The translations under genes were made by a program, and so were the position numbers. Under the pieces are notes generated by a model. The model searched no databases and had not been told where the DNA came from. It saw only the letters and a program-made list of their open reading frames with translations. Below, in pieces: positions 4,994 to 10,430 of a stretch of 10,430 nucleotides of DNA; the stretch's first letter is position 1, and each line of letters begins with the position of its first letter. The stretch is from Fidelibacterota bacterium (GTDB lineage Bacteria; Marinisomatota; Marinisomatia; SCGC-AAA003-L08; TMED6), in NCBI GenBank assembly GCA_014239355.1, contig JAAZYZ010000110.1, positions 1 to 10,430 on the forward strand, read 5' to 3'.

Positions 4994-6397
4994 ATTAGCT
5001 CTAAATTATTAATTCATAATACTTTAACTAGGGAAAAAGAAGAGTTTTCTCCTGTAGATTCAAATCATGTAAGAATGTATACATGTGGTCCAACAGTATA
5101 TAACTATGCTCACATAGGAAATGCTAGGCCAGCAGTTGTAAGTGATTTATTAGTTCGTGTTTTAAGACAATTATATCCAAAGGTTACTTATGTATCAAAT
5201 ATTACAGATATTGATGATAAAATTATAAATGCTTCTATCGAATCTGGGGAGCCAATTAATACTATCACTCAAAAATATGAAAAAATTTATAATGAAGATA
5301 TGAATTCATTAGGTGTTTTAAAACCAGATATCCAACCTCATGCAACTGATTTTATAAATAAAATGATTGATTTAGTAAAAAAAATGATTAATAATGGAAC
5401 AGCTTATGCAGAAGATGGGCATGTACTTTTTGATGTTACAAAATATTCTGCATATGGAAAACTATCTGGAAGAAATATTGAAGATCAATTAGCAGGTAGT
5501 AGAGTAGAGGTTGCTTCATATAAAAAAAATGCAGGTGATTTTGTATTATGGAAACCAAGTACAGAGAATCAGCCAGGTTGGGAATCTCCTTGGGGTTTTG
5601 GTCGTCCTGGATGGCACTTAGAATGTTCGACTATGGCTGAGCAAAGTTTAGGATTACCTTTTGATATTCATGGCGGAGGAATGGACTTAATTTTTCCTCA
5701 CCATGAAAATGAAATTGCTCAGAGCTGTGGAGCACATAATGAAGATAAAGACCCAGGAATTTTTTCAAAATATTGGTTACATAATGCTATGCTAAATATT
5801 GATGGCGAAAAAATGTCTAAATCTCTTGGTAATATATTTTATATTAGAGATTATCTAAAAAAGTGTGATGGAGAAGTTCTAAGATTAGCACTTCTTTCAG
5901 GCCACTATAGACAATCTATAAACTGGACAAGTGAGACTATTGAGCAATCAAAAAATACATTAGATAAATTTTATAGAATTCTTAATAAAGTATCAAATAT
6001 AGATGTAAATGAAGAACTTCTAAATAAATGTCCAGAACAAGTTTTAAATGCATTGTGTGATGATTTAAATACTTCAAAAGCTTTGGCAGAAATTAATGAA
6101 ATTTCAAAAAAATTATCTGCATCTACTAAAGTAAATGAACAAATAAAGTTTAAAACTGAATTTTTGGCTGCAGCTCAAGTTTTTGGTATATTACAAAAAT
6201 CACCAAAAAAATGGTTGGGAATAGGTCAAACACAAGATAATTTAGATAGTGAATTTATTGAAAATTTAATTAATAAAAGAAATGAAGCTAGATCATCTAA
6301 AGATTTTAATAAAGCTGATGAAATTCGTGATAAATTAGCTGAATTAGGTATTGAAATTGAAGATACTCCAAATGGTACAGTATGGAGAAGCAAATAA
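4994..6397 (+). CDS. cysS: cysteinyl-tRNA synthetase, probable AUU start
   Basis: This class I synthetase charges tRNA-Cys. From ATT 4994 it is 467 residues, matching the family (about 460). Seen in order: the N-terminal NTLTREKEEF strand (9-18), MYTCGPTVY with zinc ligand Cys31, the HIGH-type motif HIGN (40-43), WHLEC with Cys211, FPHHENE with His236 and Glu240 completing the zinc site, and KMSKS (273-277). A DALR-type helical C-terminal domain follows, with KADEIRDKLAELGIEIEDTPNGTVW. The frame is open from 4979 but contains no ATG, GTG or TTG before ATG 5075. Starting at 5075 would delete 27 residues including NTLTR. ATT 4994 has a well-spaced Shine-Dalgarno. An alternative is a base error at this codon in an original ATG. 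thrS follows after 3 nt. Confidence 0.9.
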   Translation: MSSKLLIHNTLTREKEEFSPVDSNHVRMYTCGPTVYNYAHIGNARPAVVSDLLVRVLRQLYPKVTYVSNITDIDDKIINASIESGEPINTITQKYEKIYNEDMNSLGVLKPDIQPHATDFINKMIDLVKKMINNGTAYAEDGHVLFDVTKYSAYGKLSGRNIEDQLAGSRVEVASYKKNAGDFVLWKPSTENQPGWESPWGFGRPGWHLECSTMAEQSLGLPFDIHGGGMDLIFPHHENEIAQSCGAHNEDKDPGIFSKYWLHNAMLNIDGEKMSKSLGNIFYIRDYLKKCDGEVLRLALLSGHYRQSINWTSETIEQSKNTLDKFYRILNKVSNIDVNEELLNKCPEQVLNALCDDLNTSKALAEINEISKKLSASTKVNEQIKFKTEFLAAAQVFGILQKSPKKWLGIGQTQDNLDSEFIENLINKRNEARSSKDFNKADEIRDKLAELGIEIEDTPNGTVWRSK

Positions 6398-6400
6398 TAT

Positions 6401-8347
6401 ATGAGTAAAGAAATGATTAAAATAACCTTACCTGATGGTACAGTATTAAAAAAACCTTCAGGGATAACTGGGATGGAAATAGCAGAAAGTATTTCAAGCG
6501 GTCTTGCTAAGCAGTCTATTATTATAGAATTAAATGGAAAATTACGTGATTTATCATTTCCAATAAATAAAGATTCAGATTTAAAAATTCTCAAAAAAGA
6601 TGCTGATATTGCTTTAGAAATTATTAGACACGATTGTGCACATGTTATGGCTGAGGCTGTTCAAGAGCTTTATCCTGGGACACAAGTTACGATTGGCCCA
6701 GCTATAGATAATGGTTTTTATTATGATTTTTCATTTAAAAAACCATTTTTATCTGAAGATTTGGAAAAGATTGAAAATAAAATGTTAGAAATTATTGATC
6801 AGGGGATTTCTTTTGAACGTGAAGTATGGGATCGTAAAGAAGCTATAAATTATTTTAATAAAATAGGTGAAACATATAAATCAGAAATTATACATGATTT
6901 ACCTGAAGATGAAGAAATTACTATTTACAAACAAGGAAAATGGCTTGATTTATGTAGAGGCCCTCATTTACCTACAACTAGACATATTGGTAAATCTTTT
7001 AAACTAATGAAAATATCTGGAGCATATTGGCGTGGTGATGAAAATAATGAAATGCTAACTAGAATTTATGGCACATGTTGGAGAACAGATAAAGAATTAA
7101 GAACATATCTTAATATGCTCAAAGAAGCAGAGAAAAGAGATCACCGTAAAATTGGTAAAGAGATGCAAATCTACACCTTTGATGAAGAGGTTGGTCCAGG
7201 ATTACCTTTATGGCTACCAAATGGAACTGTTATTATTGAAGAACTTGAAAAATTAGCTAAGGAAACAGAAGAAAAAGCCGGATATGATAGAGTTAAAACC
7301 CCCCATATTACAAAAGGTGCTTTATATGAAAAATCAGGGCATTTATCTCATTATAAAGATAGTATGTTTCCAGCTATGGATATTGATGGAAATCATTATT
7401 ATTTAAAACCAATGAATTGTCCTCATCATCATAAAATTTATGCAAGTTCTCCTAGAACTTATAAAGAATTACCACTACGATTGGCTGAATATGGTACTTG
7501 TTATAGATATGAAAAATCAGGTCAATTATTTGGTTTGATGAGAGTTAGAAGTATGCAAATGAATGATGCACATATTTACTGTACAGAGAATCAATTTAAA
7601 GAAGAGTTTTTAGCAGTATGTAAAATGTATCTAAAATATTTTGAAATTTTTGGAATAGAAAAATATGAAATGAGACTAAGCCTTCATGATCCAGATAAAC
7701 TTGGTGAAAAATATGTAGATGAACCTGAACTTTGGATTAAAACTGAAAACCTTGTACGTGAATCTTTACAAGATGGAAAATTAAATTTTGTTGAAATTCC
7801 TGGTGAAGCTGCTTTTTATGGTCCTAAAATTGATGTTCAAGTTTGGAGTGCAATAGGTAGAGAATTCACCTTAGCTACAAATCAGGTAGATTTTGCAGTT
7901 CCATCTAAATTTAATTTAACTTATATTGATAATAAGAATGAAAATAAAACACCTTTATGCATTCATAGAGCTCCTCTTGGAACTCATGAGCGTTTCATTG
8001 GGTTTTTAATAGAACATTATGCGGGTAACTTTCCACTATGGTTAACTCCTGTTCAAATGATTATTATTCCTATTTCAGATAAATTCAATAATTATGCAGA
8101 TTCAGTTTACAATCAGTTAAGAGAACAGAATATTAGAGTTAAAATTGATACAAGAAATGAAAAAATGGGTGCAAAAATTAGAACAGCTGAGTTAAATAAA
8201 ATTCCTATTATGATTATAATTGGTGAAAAAGAAGTCGAAGGTAAAGTTATTTCAGTAAGAAGAAAATTTTCAGGTGATCAAGGTTCACTTTCATTGGATG
8301 AGTTTATTAGTTCTATAAATACAGAAATAAACACTCGTTCAAACTAG
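6401..8347 (+). CDS. thrS: threonyl-tRNA synthetase
   Basis: This 648-residue class II synthetase is full length. Domains: TGS (about 5-65); editing domain with HxxxH (His77, His81) and CRGPH (Cys185, His189) that clears mischarged Ser-tRNA-Thr; catalytic core (about 245-545); and anticodon-binding domain (about 550-645). The catalytic zinc ligands are Cys340 in MNCPHH, His391 in NDAHIYC, and His522 in motif 3 (IHRAPLGTHERF). Motif 2 is YGTCYRYEKSG. The wording of motif 3 and MNCPHHHKIY resembles Bacteroidetes ThrRS and supports an FCB origin. The start is ATG 6401, 3 nt after cysS; GGAG at 6384-6387 is 13 nt away. ATG 6413 (residue 5) is a possible alternative. infC, which follows thrS in many bacteria, is absent. 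Confidence 0.98.
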   Translation: MSKEMIKITLPDGTVLKKPSGITGMEIAESISSGLAKQSIIIELNGKLRDLSFPINKDSDLKILKKDADIALEIIRHDCAHVMAEAVQELYPGTQVTIGPAIDNGFYYDFSFKKPFLSEDLEKIENKMLEIIDQGISFEREVWDRKEAINYFNKIGETYKSEIIHDLPEDEEITIYKQGKWLDLCRGPHLPTTRHIGKSFKLMKISGAYWRGDENNEMLTRIYGTCWRTDKELRTYLNMLKEAEKRDHRKIGKEMQIYTFDEEVGPGLPLWLPNGTVIIEELEKLAKETEEKAGYDRVKTPHITKGALYEKSGHLSHYKDSMFPAMDIDGNHYYLKPMNCPHHHKIYASSPRTYKELPLRLAEYGTCYRYEKSGQLFGLMRVRSMQMNDAHIYCTENQFKEEFLAVCKMYLKYFEIFGIEKYEMRLSLHDPDKLGEKYVDEPELWIKTENLVRESLQDGKLNFVEIPGEAAFYGPKIDVQVWSAIGREFTLATNQVDFAVPSKFNLTYIDNKNENKTPLCIHRAPLGTHERFIGFLIEHYAGNFPLWLTPVQMIIIPISDKFNNYADSVYNQLREQNIRVKIDTRNEKMGAKIRTAELNKIPIMIIIGEKEVEGKVISVRRKFSGDQGSLSLDEFISSINTEINTRSN

Positions 8348-8351
8348 CTTG

Positions 8352-8423
8352 TAATTACAATTTTTAACATCTTTACTTATTTTATTTTACTTAATTTATC
8401 ATCACTCATTTTTTTATTTATAA
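8352..8423 (+). promoter_or_regulatory. 72-nt G-free leader between thrS and the arylsulfotransferase-like gene
   Basis: No G occurs on the plus strand from 8352 to 8423, where T predominates and C is scattered. Just before it, TTGTAATTACAA (8349-8360) is a small palindrome followed by T5, too weak for a clear intrinsic terminator. The tract would give an unstructured RNA, which suits a 5' leader with open access to the Shine-Dalgarno TAAGGA (8421-8426), or a Rho-loading region after thrS. I see no clear promoter hexamer pair. Confidence 0.3.
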
Positions 8424-8433
8424 GGATTAAAAT

Positions 8434-10368
8434 ATGAAAATAATTAATTACTTTTTTATTTATATAATTGTGATTACTTCATTTTTAATGGCAGACTTGT
8501 TAAAGCCATCTTCAGGACAGTACATTTCTTATCTTCATGTGCTATTTGAGTGGGAACAAGAACCTGATGCTGAATTATATAATATTCAAGTATCAACAAG
8601 CTCTAATTTTTCAAATATTATTTTAGATTCCAATATAGATAATATTGTATATATTTTTCAAGATGGTCAAATTGATTGGAATAATACTTATTATTGGAGA
8701 GTAAAACCTATTTATAGTGATGATTCATATGGTGATTGGATTGATGAACGTTTATTTAGGACTAGAGGAAGTAATACTGGACAAAATGGAATTGAAACTA
8801 TTATTTTAGAAGATGAATTAATTTATGATGGACTCACTATTATGGGCGATTTATCTGATGATAATCGAAGTATAGTTTTTGATAAAAATGGAAAAGAAAT
8901 TTGGAATGATTACAATAAAAATTTTATAATGAATCATATAAATGAGTACGGTCAAGTATCAGGTTGTAGTTTTAATAATTTCCCTGATAATACTGGCTCA
9001 GTTATAAATTATGATAATCAATATCAATGGCAAGGGCCGGAAGACCTTTATATAGATGTGCATGAAGTAAAATCTATTTCAAATGGAAATTACATGGGAT
9101 TTGCACAGGAGTATCAACAAGGACCTATACCAATTGGGGACTGGACAAATTTATACAGAGCATTAGGGTATAGCGCAGATGGAGAGACTATTGAATTTCC
9201 TTGGTATGGACAGGCTATAGTTGAATGGGATGAAAACAGTAATGAAGTGTGGAGGTGGAATCCGTTTGATCATTTTTCAATGAATGATTTTGATCTTTAT
9301 GGAGGCACATGGTGGAATGCATATTTTGAAGGTGCATTTGATTGGATGCATTCTAATGCATTTTATTTTGATGAAGAAGAAAGTGTAATATATTTTTCTT
9401 CTAGACATTTATCTAGAGTTACAAAAATAGATTACCCATCTGGTGATATAATTTGGATGATTGGTATGCCATCTGAATATAATACTGGAGATGAACACAT
9501 CTGTACTGATTTAGGTTTTACTTGGCAGCACAATGTCAACTTATTGGATAATGGTAATATTACATTATTTGACAATGGTAATTTAAGCGAATTGTTTGGA
9601 GAAAGTGAAACTACTAGAGCTTTAGAATTTAGAGTAATTGATAACACTTATTGTGAAATGATTTGGGAATATACCTTGCCTAACTATTTATTTGGACCAT
9701 GGATGGGTAGTGTTCAAACACTCCCAAATGGTAATAAATTAATAAATACGGTTGGTTCTGGCGGTCATGCATTAGAAGTAACATCTGATCAGCAACTTGT
9801 ATGGGATGCTTCATATAATATTACTGGAGGTGGAGATCCTGCAGGTAATTATAGAACATTTCGTATACCTTCCATTCATCCTAATGCATATTCAGTTATT
9901 TTTGACAATTATCAAACTAATGAATCAGAATCAGGAATTTATTTATCTGAAAATATTCTCAAATTAATAATATCAAATAAATCGGGCTATAAACAATTAT
10001 ATAGATATTCTATGAATGATAGTCAAGGGTGGTTTGATAGCATTGAATCTCAAGAAATTTTTATTGACCCTTACTCTGAAATTCAATTGAGTTTTGATGC
10101 AAACTATACTTCAGATATAACAAATTTTTATTTTGATATTCAACCAATATATCATGATTATGACCAAAAAAATTACTCTTTTTCTATCTATAGAAATCAA
10201 ATTTTAGGTGATATAAATTCTGATGACACAATAAATGTTCTTGATGTAGTTATATTGGTAAGTATTATTTTAGGAAATAGTGATGAAATATCTAATGCCG
10301 ATGTTAATCTTGATGGGACTATAAATGTTTTAGATGTAGTTACTTTAATCAATATTATTCTTTCATAG
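8434..10368 (+). CDS. secreted arylsulfotransferase-like protein with FN3-like and dockerin-like domains
   Basis: The 644-residue protein has a signal peptide (1-20), a fibronectin-III-like domain (about 22-110; TYYWRVKPIY and the closing LFRTR are typical), then a beta-propeller resembling the ASST/arylsulfotransferase family (about 120-480). Propeller motifs include IDVHEVKSISNGNYMGF (His210), FDWMHSNAFYF (His306), YFSSRHLSRVTKID (His325), FTWQHNVNLLDNGN (His366) and GSVQTLPNGNKLI. In ASST enzymes histidines at such places bind the sulfate group and one is transiently sulfated; which one here is unclear. A further beta-rich region (about 500-588) precedes the dockerin-like pair (592-644). 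The family moves sulfate between phenols in the periplasm, but many propellers of this kind lack a tested activity. The Shine-Dalgarno TAAGGA (8421-8426) is 7 nt before ATG. It is 86 nt from thrS and likely a separate unit. Confidence 0.8.
   Translation: MKIINYFFIYIIVITSFLMADLLKPSSGQYISYLHVLFEWEQEPDAELYNIQVSTSSNFSNIILDSNIDNIVYIFQDGQIDWNNTYYWRVKPIYSDDSYGDWIDERLFRTRGSNTGQNGIETIILEDELIYDGLTIMGDLSDDNRSIVFDKNGKEIWNDYNKNFIMNHINEYGQVSGCSFNNFPDNTGSVINYDNQYQWQGPEDLYIDVHEVKSISNGNYMGFAQEYQQGPIPIGDWTNLYRALGYSADGETIEFPWYGQAIVEWDENSNEVWRWNPFDHFSMNDFDLYGGTWWNAYFEGAFDWMHSNAFYFDEEESVIYFSSRHLSRVTKIDYPSGDIIWMIGMPSEYNTGDEHICTDLGFTWQHNVNLLDNGNITLFDNGNLSELFGESETTRALEFRVIDNTYCEMIWEYTLPNYLFGPWMGSVQTLPNGNKLINTVGSGGHALEVTSDQQLVWDASYNITGGGDPAGNYRTFRIPSIHPNAYSVIFDNYQTNESESGIYLSENILKLIISNKSGYKQLYRYSMNDSQGWFDSIESQEIFIDPYSEIQLSFDANYTSDITNFYFDIQPIYHDYDQKNYSFSIYRNQILGDINSDDTINVLDVVILVSIILGNSDEISNADVNLDGTINVLDVVTLINIILS
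10207..10365 (+). repeat. dockerin-like tandem repeat of the arylsulfotransferase-like protein
   Basis: Residues 592-644 contain two units with the calcium loop DxNxDxxxNxxD (Asp593-Asp604 and Asp623-Asp634), each followed by VVxLxxIIL. Loop positions 10-11 are Val-Leu in both, as in the sugar dehydrogenase tail, and positions 17-18 are Val-Ser and Ile-Asn. The second unit ends one residue before the stop. This marks the tail as a terminal module reused on unrelated propellers. Confidence 0.85.
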
Positions 10369-10430
10369 ACATTACTTTTTTTTACTAAATTATTATAATG
10401 AATTATTTAATTAAAACTTCTTTTACCTGA

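Noticed and set aside
5067..5077. ATGTAAGAATG, a start-stop pair just before ATG 5075 of cysS, as a regulatory minimal ORF
   Set aside because: The real cysS start is most likely upstream at 4994, so this lies inside the coding region in another frame.
6226..6594. Minus-strand open frame of 122 codons
   Set aside because: It lies across the cysS-thrS junction on the opposite strand; both plus-strand genes are clear and the product resembles no family.
8349..8365. TTGTAATTACAA plus T5 as an intrinsic terminator for thrS
   Set aside because: The stem would be only 4 bp with low G/C; too weak to call.
9432..9647. Minus-strand open frame of 71 codons
   Set aside because: It is a shadow inside the arylsulfotransferase-like gene.
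10376..10383. T8 run after the last gene as a terminator
   Set aside because: No stem precedes it.
10403..10429. Minus-strand end of a convergent gene (QVKEVLIK then stop) or a plus-strand 10-codon peptide at 10398-10430
   Set aside because: Both are too short to separate from chance, and no ribosome site precedes the plus-strand ATG.

Overview
This AT-rich window looks like the chromosome of a marine bacterium of the FCB supergroup, most likely Candidatus Marinimicrobia (SAR406) or a close relative. Three things point there: the low GC content; the Bacteroidetes-like wording of the threonyl-tRNA synthetase core (MNCPHHHKIY, HRAPLGTHERF); and secreted proteins that end in a hydrophobic dockerin-like repeat pair built on NVLDVxxLINIIL. 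The taxonomic call is inference; coding on both strands and standard Shine-Dalgarno sites are seen directly. I see no tRNA, rRNA, CRISPR array, insertion sequence or phage gene.

Positions 1-1585 hold the tail of one dockerin-ended protein, a complete secreted PQQ-type sugar dehydrogenase with the same kind of tail, and a small membrane-anchored protein with nine cysteines. Positions 1586-2213 hold a cold-shock protein and a 56-residue TatA translocase gene, followed by a 22-bp perfect palindrome and a separate 10-bp stem-loop. Positions 2214-3607 hold a two-domain GNAT acetyltransferase whose stop codon overlaps the start of a YjbQ-family gene. A convergent gene (3597-4196, minus strand) encodes a PAP2-type membrane protein that overlaps yjbQ by 11 bp.

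Positions 4284-8347 form a tight housekeeping operon, folE-cysS-thrS (GTP cyclohydrolase I, cysteinyl- and threonyl-tRNA synthetases). cysS has no ATG, GTG or TTG that gives a full-length protein. The evidence favours an AUU start at 4994 behind a well-placed Shine-Dalgarno. After a 72-nt G-free leader, positions 8434-10368 encode a large secreted arylsulfotransferase-like protein with an N-terminal fibronectin-III-like domain and a C-terminal dockerin-like pair.

The most interesting theme is the shared tail. Three separate proteins end in it, and the residues that choose the cohesin partner in true dockerins are nearly constant. This suggests one common receptor or sorting machinery for exported proteins. 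The second is the probable AUU-initiated cysS.
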